Assembly (NCBI GenBank): GCA_024958995.1
Contig: JANXGZ010000101.1
Location: 1-12,135, forward strand
Source: Methylococcales bacterium
Lineage (GTDB): Bacteria; Pseudomonadota; Gammaproteobacteria; Methylococcales; UBA1147
Length of the DNA stretch: 12,135 nt
Reading direction: 5' to 3'
This document shows, in pieces, positions 1 through 5,217 of this stretch (position 1 is its first letter; every line of letters begins with the position of its first letter). The notes beneath the pieces were generated by a model. It saw nothing but the letters and a program-made list of their open reading frames with translations. It was not told the origin of the DNA and ran no database searches. Position numbers and translations under genes: made by a program.

Positions 1-164
1 TTCCAACCTTCCATTCTTGCCTTGGTCTCGCATGCATCGGCCATTCTGTTTGCGGCATCAAGGCTTAATACCGGTCGTTTTTCCAGGCCTCCCTCCGCAG
101 AAACCGGTCCGCACACCGCGGTCAGAAACACGATGAAACAGAAATTACGGATGAATGACATCAT
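1..164 (-). CDS. GlcG/HbpS-like (DUF336) secreted protein, N-terminal fragment
   Basis: Partial gene running off the left edge; 54 N-terminal residues are visible. It opens MMSFIRNFCFIVFLTAVCG and continues to a VSA|EGG-like signal peptidase I site near residue 23, so the product is predicted to be exported. The mature start, with RPVLSLDAANRMADACETKA followed by RMEGW, resembles the first helix of the GlcG/HbpS (DUF336) family, which typically begins 'LTLxxAxxxAxAxExxAxxxGW'. Family members bind haem or related ligands, or are of unknown role; none of the ligand-binding part is in the window, so function stays open. An AGGAAGGAG ribosome site lies about 6-8 bases before the first ATG (164); a second ATG follows directly at 161. 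Its neighbour ntrC is read in the same direction from upstream but about 340 bases away, so it is probably a separate transcription unit. Confidence 0.7.
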   Translation of the reverse strand, partial: MMSFIRNFCFIVFLTAVCGPVSAEGGLEKRPVLSLDAANRMADACETKARMEGW

Positions 165-506
165 GGATTCTCCTTCCTCTATCGATTCGTTGTTGCATCC
201 TTGGTCAACGCTGTTACAGCAATACAAAGCTAGGAATATATAGTATTGTCTCCAACGGCTTTTGCCGTTGCTGGGTAGAGGGAGTGTTTAGCCGAAGCTT
301 TTTCGAAACCAACGCTGAATCCGTGTTGAGCTACCCACTCGGCGGAGGCGGCGTCCCCCGTTCACGTCTTTCTCGAATTGACCGTAACGACCGTTTTACT
401 GCCTGTTAATTGGATCTATGGCTGCTTGACTGCAGTTCCAGTTCAGAAGCTGGCCAGCACTGGCACATGGCCCAAGGGTCTGTTTTCGGTTGCGGACCTG
501 CCGGGT
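165..506. other. Spacer with no gene found; contains one perfect hairpin
   Basis: 342 bases between the end of ntrC and the start of the DUF336-like gene (both minus strand). Short frames here have no ribosome site and no recognisable protein. Visible structure: a perfect 7-bp hairpin at 253-270 (CAACGGC, TTTT loop, GCCGTTG) with no T-run on either side; a GCCAG-CA-CTGGC dyad at 453-464; and a weak stem 477-482/493-498 just after ntrC without a T-run. A possible minus-strand -35 (TTGACC, around 206-211) lacks a convincing -10. No clear intrinsic terminator for ntrC was found. Confidence 0.5.
253..270. repeat. Perfect inverted repeat, 7-bp arms, TTTT loop
   Basis: CAACGGC at 253-259 and GCCGTTG at 264-270 are exact reverse complements around a four-base loop. 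It lies about 90 bases upstream of the DUF336-like gene start. The lack of a following T-run argues against an intrinsic terminator. An RNA hairpin in the leader or a protein-binding site are the alternatives. Confidence 0.5.
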
Positions 507-1937
507 TCAGCCCCTGATTTCCTCCTCGAGATTGAGCTCCTTGATCTTGCGGGTTAAGGTATTCCTGCCATAACCCAGAAGCCGGGCGGCTTCCTGTCGG
601 CGGCCGCCGGTAAAATCAAGTGCTGTTCGGATGACCGTGGCCTCGAAATCGAGAACGGCTTCCTTGGCGATACCGCTGTCCCCTTTGGATAGTTTTTTCT
701 TTACCCACTTGCTGAGAGCTAGCTGCCAGTTATTGTTCTCGGTTAGGGGAGTTTCCGGCGTTACAATCAGTTCCGGGGGCAGGTCTTCTATACGGATTTC
801 CTGCCCCGATGCCATGACCACTATCCAGCGGCAGGTATTCTCGAGCTGACGAACATTTCCGGGCCAGTCCTGATTGCACAGGTAGTGTTCCGCCTCAGGC
901 AAAAGAACCTTGGGTTCGACCTTCAGTTCCTGGCTAACGTGTCTCATGAAATGGGTGAGTAGTAGCGGGATATCCTGACGTCTCTCGCGCAGGGCCGGGA
1001 TGTGGATCCGGATGACGTTCAAACGGTGGAACAGGTCCTCCCGAAAACTGCCTTGCTTGACCTGATCCTCGAGATTCTGGTGGGTGGCGGCGATGATGCG
1101 TACGTCCACCTTGACCGGCATATGCCCCCCCACCGGGTAGAATTCGCCATCGGCCAGTACCCGTAACAGACGTGTCTGAAGTTCCGAGGGCATGTCACCG
1201 ATCTCGTCGAGAAAGAGTGATCCGCCATTGGCTTGCTCGAAGCGCCCCGCTCGGCGGTTGTGCGCGCCTGTGAATGCGCCTTTTTCGTGCCCGAAGAGTT
1301 CCGATTCCAGCAGATCGTGCGGGATGGCAGCCATGTTCAGTGCGATGAAGGGTTTGTTCGAACGTGGGCTGTGCCGGTGCAAGGCCTTGGCGACTAGTTC
1401 TTTTCCGGTTCCAGATTCGCCGTTGATCAGTACCGTGATGTGTGAACGGGCGAGTCGTCCGATTGCTCTGAAGACTTCCTGCATTGACGGGGCTTCGCCG
1501 ATGATTTCTGGAGTTTCCTCGGTAACGGTGGGCAAGGGTTTTTCCGCATCACTCAGTATTTTGCGCTTGGCCTGCGAGCAGGCGCGCCGCACTAGGTCAA
1601 CGGCGTCATTCAAGTCAAAGGGTTTGGGTAGGTATTCGAAGGCGCCACCGTGGAAAGCGGAAACTGCGCTTTCCAGGTCGGAATGTGCCGTCATGATGAT
1701 GACCGGTAGGTCCGGATAAATGGTTTGAACCTGATTCATCAGATCAAGGCCGTTTATATTGGGCATTCGTACATCGGATACGATGACATCGGGTACATCG
1801 TCTTTGATCACGTCCAACAGGTCTTTCCCATTACTGAAACTGCGGACGTTGACACCTGCTTTCTGTAGGGCTTTTTGGAGAACCCATCGGATTGACTGGT
1901 CGTCATCGATGATCCAAACGCGAGGGATGCTATTCAT
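507..1937 (-). CDS. ntrC: Nitrogen regulation response regulator NtrC (NRI)
   Basis: Sigma-54-dependent activator of nitrogen-limitation genes, phosphorylated by NtrB; 476 residues, close to the E. coli protein. Three domains are visible. Receiver (about 5-120): acidic DDD at 11-13, phospho-acceptor D55 in SDVRMP, conserved K105 in LPKPFD. AAA+ domain (about 145-385): Walker A GESGTGKE at 173-180, sigma-54 contact loop GAFTGA at 220-225, Walker B LFLDEIGD at 241-248, and FREDLFHRLNV around 298-308. C-terminal Fis-type helix-turn-helix (about 430-476): AARLLGYGRNTLTRKIKEL. It overlaps ntrB by 8 bases (ATGAATAG) and has no strong ribosome site of its own, which suggests translational coupling. 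NtrC-like sites lie upstream of glnA in the same window. Identity is near certain from the domain order, the length and the ntrB/glnA context. Confidence 0.97.
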   Translation of the reverse strand: MNSIPRVWIIDDDQSIRWVLQKALQKAGVNVRSFSNGKDLLDVIKDDVPDVIVSDVRMPNINGLDLMNQVQTIYPDLPVIIMTAHSDLESAVSAFHGGAFEYLPKPFDLNDAVDLVRRACSQAKRKILSDAEKPLPTVTEETPEIIGEAPSMQEVFRAIGRLARSHITVLINGESGTGKELVAKALHRHSPRSNKPFIALNMAAIPHDLLESELFGHEKGAFTGAHNRRAGRFEQANGGSLFLDEIGDMPSELQTRLLRVLADGEFYPVGGHMPVKVDVRIIAATHQNLEDQVKQGSFREDLFHRLNVIRIHIPALRERRQDIPLLLTHFMRHVSQELKVEPKVLLPEAEHYLCNQDWPGNVRQLENTCRWIVVMASGQEIRIEDLPPELIVTPETPLTENNNWQLALSKWVKKKLSKGDSGIAKEAVLDFEATVIRTALDFTGGRRQEAARLLGYGRNTLTRKIKELNLEEEIRG

Positions 1938-3000
1938 TGCCGTTGCCCAAAGGTAAGTAGATTGAAAAAATGGTTTTTCCGGGTTCGCTTGTGCATTCGA
2001 TCATACCTCCGTGCTGACTGATCAGAGATTGCGCGATCGAAAGTCCAAGGCCGGTGCCTTCGGGTCTTCCCGTAACCAGGGGATAGAAAACCTGCTGGAT
2101 CAGGTTGCTGGGGATACCCGGGCCGTTATCGATCACATCGATTTTTGCCAACAGTTTATGGTGCTTGCTACCGATCGTCATGTTGCGGGAGATGCGCGTC
2201 TGTATCTTGATTTCGCCTACTTCACTGATCGCCTGTGAGGCGTTGCGAACGATATTCAGAATGGCCTGGATCAGCCGGTCTTGGTCGCAGACCAGATTGG
2301 GGATACTGGGATCGAAATCTCTTTTGATGGTGACACCGGTGGGGGCTTCTGCCTGGACCAGTTGCCTCACCCGTTCAACAATGTTGTGGATGTTGTACGA
2401 GGCCAGCTGTGGAGGCTTGTTTGGGCCGACGATCCGTTCCACCAGTGCCTGTAGCCGGTCTGACTCGTCGATGATGATCTGCGTGTATTCCTCGTAGCTT
2501 CCGTCCAACTCCTGGGCTAGTAGTTGCGCTGCTCCGCGGATGCCGCCAAGCGGATTTTTGACCTCGTGTGCTAGGCCGCGAAGCAACAGGCGGGATGCAT
2601 TCTGCTGAGCCAGCAATTGCTCTTCGCGAGAAACTTTCAGGTGCCGGTCCAACTGTTGGATTTCAACCAGCATGGAAGTAAATTTATTCTTTTCGAAGAC
2701 TGGCGTGGCGACGAAGTCGACGGTGACCAAGACCTTGGTCGGCGTAATGACCAGGTCTCGATGGGCAAAGGCGACCCCCGTGCGAATGGAACGGTTAAAG
2801 TCTTTTTCAAGATCAATGTACGGGCAGTTGAGGATATCGGTTAAAGTCTGATTCAGAAAATGTCGAAAACTACCGCCAACCAGTTGTTCACCGGCGTCGT
2901 TCATGTAAATCAGTTGTTTATCGCTGTTGAACAGGAACACACAATCCGACAGGTTGTTCAGGATGTGCTGGTAGTCGAACTTCTCTTTGTTGATCCGCAT
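1930..3000 (-). CDS. glnL: Nitrogen regulation sensor histidine kinase NtrB (NRII)
   Basis: Cytosolic histidine kinase/phosphatase that phosphorylates NtrC under nitrogen limitation; in characterised systems PII (GlnB) switches it to phosphatase. 356 residues and no membrane segment, as expected for NtrB. PAS domain about 8-115; H box LAHEVKNPLGG with H145; N box ILNIVRNASQA with N253; G1 DNGPGIP at 291-297; G2 GTGLGLS at 315-321. The start at 3000 is the most upstream possible in frame: the codons back to the preceding stop contain no ATG, GTG or TTG. No Shine-Dalgarno is visible before it (CTGCCTCACTGCC), which is odd for the first gene of an operon. It overlaps ntrC by 8 bases. It is separated from glnA by a strong terminator, so ntrBC probably have a promoter of their own as well. 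Confidence 0.96.
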   Translation of the reverse strand: MRINKEKFDYQHILNNLSDCVFLFNSDKQLIYMNDAGEQLVGGSFRHFLNQTLTDILNCPYIDLEKDFNRSIRTGVAFAHRDLVITPTKVLVTVDFVATPVFEKNKFTSMLVEIQQLDRHLKVSREEQLLAQQNASRLLLRGLAHEVKNPLGGIRGAAQLLAQELDGSYEEYTQIIIDESDRLQALVERIVGPNKPPQLASYNIHNIVERVRQLVQAEAPTGVTIKRDFDPSIPNLVCDQDRLIQAILNIVRNASQAISEVGEIKIQTRISRNMTIGSKHHKLLAKIDVIDNGPGIPSNLIQQVFYPLVTGRPEGTGLGLSIAQSLISQHGGMIECTSEPGKTIFSIYLPLGNGNE

Positions 3001-3023
3001 GGCAGTGAGGCAGCAATATATGG

Positions 3024-3046
3024 ACCAATGTCTTGGTTTTAGACAT
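3024..3046. repeat. Two interlocking dyads upstream of ntrB
   Basis: ACCAA (3024-3028) and TTGGT (3033-3037) form one perfect inverted repeat. ATGTCT (3028-3033) and AGACAT (3041-3046) form a second that overlaps it. The two are mutually exclusive as RNA hairpins. They lie 24-46 bases before the ntrB start, in its presumed leader. The spacing does not fit the NtrC consensus. The role is unknown: an operator or alternative RNA folds controlling ntrB translation are both possible. Confidence 0.4.
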
Positions 3047-3064
3047 CGTTAATGGGAATGAACG

Positions 3065-3092
3065 GGTTTTTCCGGTCGATTCCGGCAAAACC
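3065..3092. repeat. 10-bp imperfect hairpin in the ntrB-glnA spacer
   Basis: GGTTTT-T-CCGG (3065-3075), loop TCGATT, CCGG-C-AAAACC (3082-3092): ten pairs with one internal T/C mismatch. No T-run follows on either strand, so it is not an ordinary terminator. It lies in the ntrB leader if transcription starts near 3100. Confidence 0.45.
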
Positions 3093-3105
3093 AGAGGTTC
3101 CCCTA

Positions 3106-3135
3106 ACCATACTGCCATCCCTTACCCGAGAACAA
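3106..3135 (-). promoter_or_regulatory. Weak candidate sigma-70 promoter for ntrBC
   Basis: On the minus strand, TTGTTC (3135-3130) and TATGGT (3111-3106) are separated by 18 bases, matching 3/6 and 4/6 of the consensus. It would start a transcript near 3099 with a leader of about 100 bases containing the 3065-3092 hairpin and the 3024-3046 dyads. It is the best I can see, not a convincing promoter. Confidence 0.22.
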
Positions 3136-3189
3136 ATCGGAGTCAGGATGTTGACATCGACTGGAGGAGACCCCGAAGGGCCCTAGGTG

Positions 3190-3210
3190 TGGGCGGAACG
3201 CCCATTTTTT
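3190..3210 (+). terminator. Orphan plus-strand intrinsic terminator-like hairpin
   Basis: TGGGCG (3190-3195), loop GAA, CGCCCA (3199-3204), followed directly by six T (3205-3210): a compact GC-rich hairpin plus T-run read left to right. Both flanking genes (ntrB and glnA) are on the minus strand, so it ends no annotated gene. It could end a small plus-strand RNA or antisense transcript from within ntrB or the spacer. Confidence 0.5.
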
Positions 3211-3219
3211 GAGGGTGCA

Positions 3220-3252
3220 GAAAAGAAGAACGCCCCCAGCGGGGGGCGTTCT
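3220..3252 (-). terminator. Rho-independent terminator of glnA
   Basis: Read on the minus strand: AGAACGCCCCC (3252-3242), a four-base loop, then the exact complement (3237-3227), followed by TCTTTTC (3226-3220). An 11-bp GC-rich stem with a T-rich tail, beginning 17 bases after the glnA stop codon. It should separate glnA from ntrBC, at least partly. Confidence 0.92.
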
Positions 3253-3269
3253 ATATCGAGCGGTATGCT

Positions 3270-4679
3270 TTACAGGCTGTAGTACATATCGAACTCGATC
3301 GGATGAGTGTGCATGCGCAGACGGGTCACCTCTTCCATTTTCAGATCAATGTAGGCGTCGATAGCATCGTCGGTGAATACACCACCGGCTTTGAGGAACT
3401 CCCGGTCATCACTCAATGCTTCCAGTGCGGCTTCAAACGAAAAGCAAACCTGTGGAATGCCTTTCTCCTCTTCCGGAGACAGGTCGTATAAGTCCTTGTC
3501 CATGGAATCGCCCGGATGGATTTTGTTCTGGATTCCGTCCAGTCCGGCCATTAGCATGGATGCGAATGCAAAATATGGGTTTGCCGTCGAATCCGGAAAG
3601 CGTACTTCGATGCGCCGTGCTTTCGGATTGGCGACCCATGGTATGCGGATCGATGCAGAACGGTTGCGAGCCGAGTAGGCCAGCATGGTGGGTGCCTCAA
3701 AGCCGGGTACCAGGCGTTTGTAACTGTTGGTTGACGCGTTGGCGAAGGCGTTGATTGCCCGAGCGTGCTTGATGATGCCACCAATGTAGTGTAAGGCAGT
3801 TTCCGAAAGGCCACCGTACAGGTCGCCACTAAACAGGTTGTTGCCGTCTTTTGACATCGATTGGTGGACGTGCATCCCGTTACCGTTGTCACCGACCAGT
3901 GGTTTCGGCATGAATGTAGCTGTTTTTCCGAAGGAGTGCGCGACGTTCATGACCACGTATTTAAGCGTCAGAACCTCGTCTGCCTTTTTGACCAGCGTGT
4001 TGAACAGAACCCCAATCTCGGCCTGGCCGGCGGTGCCGACCTCGTGGTGATGAACTTCGGTGGTGAGACCCATTTCTTCTAGAGTCAGACACATTGCGGA
4101 ACGCAGGTCCTGCATGGAATCAACCGGTGGAACCGGGAAGTAGCCGCCCTTGACGCCAGGACGATGCCCCATGTTGCCGTCTTCGTAATCCCGGTCAGAG
4201 TTCCAACTGGACTCTTCCGAATCTACTTCGTAGTAGGCCCCCTTCATTTCGGCAGACCAGCGGACGTCATCAAAAACGAAAAATTCGTTTTCGGGGCCAA
4301 AGTAGGCAGTGTCAGCGATGCCGGTTGAGCGCATGTACTCTTCCGCTCTTTTTGCGATGCTCCGCGGGTCACGCTCGTAACCCTGCATGGTGTCAGGCTC
4401 AATAATGTCGCAACGCAGGATCAGCGTGGTGTCATCGTAGAACGGATCGATTACGGCAGTCGAGGTGTCCGGCATCAGGATCATGTCGGATTCGTTAATG
4501 CCTTTCCATCCGGCAATTGAGGACCCATCGAACATTTTGCCTTCGTCGAAAAGGTCTGCATCCACGGTGTGCGAAGGTACGGTGACGTGCTGTTCCTTAC
4601 CCTTGGTGTCCGTGAAACGATAGTCTACGAACTTAACGTCTTTCTCTTCTATGAGTGAGAGAATTTCTTCTGGTGACAT
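3270..4679 (-). CDS. glnA: Glutamine synthetase, type I
   Basis: Cytosolic dodecameric enzyme making glutamine from glutamate, ammonia and ATP. 469 residues, the same length as the E. coli protein, and alignable by eye throughout. N-terminal beta-grasp about 15-100 with KGKEQHV and MFDGSSIAGW; catalytic domain with the metal ligand pair GPENEFF (E130, E132), HHHEVGTAGQ (210-219), GNGMHVHQS (H270), NRSASIRIP and EVRFPD. MDKDLYDLSPEE carries Tyr398, the position adenylylated by GlnE in enterics, so activity is probably also controlled by reversible adenylylation. The start at 4679 is fixed by a perfect GGAGGAGG five bases upstream. Upstream lie a sigma-54 element and NtrC-like sites; downstream a strong terminator. 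The linkage to ntrBC supports the call. Confidence 0.99.
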   Translation of the reverse strand: MSPEEILSLIEEKDVKFVDYRFTDTKGKEQHVTVPSHTVDADLFDEGKMFDGSSIAGWKGINESDMILMPDTSTAVIDPFYDDTTLILRCDIIEPDTMQGYERDPRSIAKRAEEYMRSTGIADTAYFGPENEFFVFDDVRWSAEMKGAYYEVDSEESSWNSDRDYEDGNMGHRPGVKGGYFPVPPVDSMQDLRSAMCLTLEEMGLTTEVHHHEVGTAGQAEIGVLFNTLVKKADEVLTLKYVVMNVAHSFGKTATFMPKPLVGDNGNGMHVHQSMSKDGNNLFSGDLYGGLSETALHYIGGIIKHARAINAFANASTNSYKRLVPGFEAPTMLAYSARNRSASIRIPWVANPKARRIEVRFPDSTANPYFAFASMLMAGLDGIQNKIHPGDSMDKDLYDLSPEEEKGIPQVCFSFEAALEALSDDREFLKAGGVFTDDAIDAYIDLKMEEVTRLRMHTHPIEFDMYYSL

Positions 4680-4684
4680 TCAAG

Positions 4685-4692
4685 CCTCCTCC
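4685..4692 (-). promoter_or_regulatory. Strong ribosome binding site of glnA
   Basis: GGAGGAGG on the minus strand with a five-base gap (CTTGA) to the ATG at 4679. Much stronger than the sites of ntrB or ntrC and decisive for the glnA start. Confidence 0.9.
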
Positions 4693-4714
4693 ATATTTAA
4701 AATCAAAACTTTAC

Positions 4715-4731
4715 AGCAATTATCATACCTG
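4715..4731 (-). promoter_or_regulatory. Sigma-54 promoter of glnA
   Basis: Read on the minus strand, CAGGTATGATAATTGCT holds GG (4729-4728), exactly ten bases, then GC (4717-4716), with a perfect TTGCT -12 block; the -24 block (AGGTATGA) is degenerate against TGGCACG. The predicted start is near 4704, giving a 25-base leader that includes the strong ribosome site. NtrC-like sites centred about 99 and 118 bases upstream fit the geometry of enhancer-dependent glnA promoters. The same stretch contains TATGAT, so a sigma-70 -10 cannot be excluded, but no -35 partner is visible. Confidence 0.75.
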
Positions 4732-4794
4732 TAGCAGGATTGATGGGACCCCACAGGGTGTGCCCCGCTGAAAATTGCCCCTACACAAAGGTTG

Positions 4795-4811
4795 CGCGCC
4801 AAATTGGTGCA
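4795..4811 (-). promoter_or_regulatory. NtrC binding site 1 upstream of glnA
   Basis: On the minus strand TGCACCA-ATT-TGGCGCG matches the enteric NtrC consensus TGCACYA-N3-TGGTGCA at all but two of the fourteen specified positions. Its centre is about 99 bases upstream of the predicted sigma-54 start, within the usual range for an enhancer site. Confidence 0.75.
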
Positions 4812-4813
4812 AG

Positions 4814-4830
4814 CGCACTGTACCCGTGCA
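4814..4830 (-). promoter_or_regulatory. NtrC binding site 2 upstream of glnA (weaker)
   Basis: On the minus strand TGCACGG-GTA-CAGTGCG keeps the outer GCAC-N7-GTGC dyad of the NtrC consensus but loses the inner CA/TG. Its centre is 19 bases from site 1, close to two helical turns, so two NtrC dimers could sit on the same DNA face. Tandem strong-plus-weak sites are usual at glnA. Confidence 0.5.
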
Positions 4831-4859
4831 TAAACCAGCAGCCCAATTCGCAAACGCGC

Positions 4860-4878
4860 CCAGTGTAGTACACACTGG
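4860..4878. promoter_or_regulatory. Perfect 19-bp palindromic operator candidate
   Basis: CCAGTGT-AGTAC-ACACTGG: perfect 7-bp arms around a five-base centre. It lies upstream of the NtrC sites and 112 bases past the tusA stop codon. It does not fit the NtrC, FNR or Fur consensus as I know them. It could bind a dimeric repressor or activator acting on glnA, or form a hairpin in the tusA 3' region; no T-run follows. Confidence 0.5.
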
Positions 4879-4989
4879 CTCCATAGACAAAATACTTGAC
4901 CAACCGGGTTTTTTCAGGGAGGGTCGAAGTAGGGATCGAATCGGCGGGAAATTACGCTGTTTCGGCCTTGAGGGTCCGGTTGCGCTGGT
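4879..4989. other. Remainder of the glnA-tusA spacer
   Basis: The glnA-tusA spacer is 310 bases long (4680-4989). Its left two thirds hold the glnA control elements described separately. In this right part I see no gene and no clear terminator for tusA. ATACTTGACC at 4892-4901 resembles half of a type-1 IscR site (ATASYYGACT) but the other half is missing, so it is probably chance. Confidence 0.4.
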
Positions 4990-5211
4990 TCATGCGCCGA
5001 CTTCAAGTCGGAACACGATTTCGGTGTTTTCATCCCAGCAGTTGATTATCCGATGTCCATGGATCCGGCACCAGGCCGGGATGTCATGGCGGGTTCCCGG
5101 GTCAGTGCAGGTAACTTCAAGGGTTTCTCCTGGCTGCATGGTCTTGACCCGGTCCTGCACGCGGATGACCGGTAACGGGCAAAGCAACTGGCGAGCGTCG
5201 AGCGTTTCCAT
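4990..5211 (-). CDS. tusA: TusA-family sulfur carrier protein
   Basis: Small cytosolic persulfide carrier (73 residues; E. coli TusA is 81). It takes sulfur from a cysteine desulfurase or rhodanese and passes it to thiolation enzymes. The family signature is plain: LDARQLLCPLPVIRV, the CPxP motif with active Cys11, then a PGETLEVTCTDPGT strand-turn and IPAWCRIHGHRI. The start at 5211 lies 6 bases after the stop of the PP-loop gene, so the two are almost certainly one operon, and the partner tells which sulfur acceptor is likely. TusA homologues also serve sulfur oxidation and molybdenum cofactor pathways; no dsr, hdr or rhodanese gene is in the window to support those. The final codons form a CCGACTT-C-AAGTCGG dyad (4997-5011). 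Confidence 0.93.
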   Translation of the reverse strand: METLDARQLLCPLPVIRVQDRVKTMQPGETLEVTCTDPGTRHDIPAWCRIHGHRIINCWDENTEIVFRLEVGA

Positions 5212-5217
5212 GGTTGG

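Noticed and set aside
155..409. 84-residue plus-strand frame in the left spacer
   Set aside because: No ribosome site, no recognisable domain, and composition typical of chance frames.
1192..1719. 175-residue plus-strand frame opposite ntrC
   Set aside because: Antisense shadow of a strongly conserved gene; Ser/Arg-rich low-information composition.
3024..3037. ACCAA-TGTC-TTGGT as an NtrC site before ntrB
   Set aside because: Spacing between ACCA and TGGT is six bases instead of three and the outer GC/GC is missing.
3151..3156. TTGACA as the -35 of a plus-strand small RNA
   Set aside because: No -10-like hexamer at 16-18 bases downstream; the intervening sequence is GC-rich.
4750..4775. GGGGCAC-ACCCTGT-GGGG as a second sigma-54 promoter for glnA
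   Set aside because: The -24 block fits but the -12 block lacks GC and TTGC; the 4715-4731 element is much better and correctly placed.
4892..4901. ATACTTGACC as an IscR type-1 site
   Set aside because: Only one half of the dyad is present; the opposite half does not match.
4997..5011. CCGACTT-C-AAGTCGG as the terminator of tusA
   Set aside because: It lies inside the coding end of tusA with a one-base loop and no T-run; probably coincidental.
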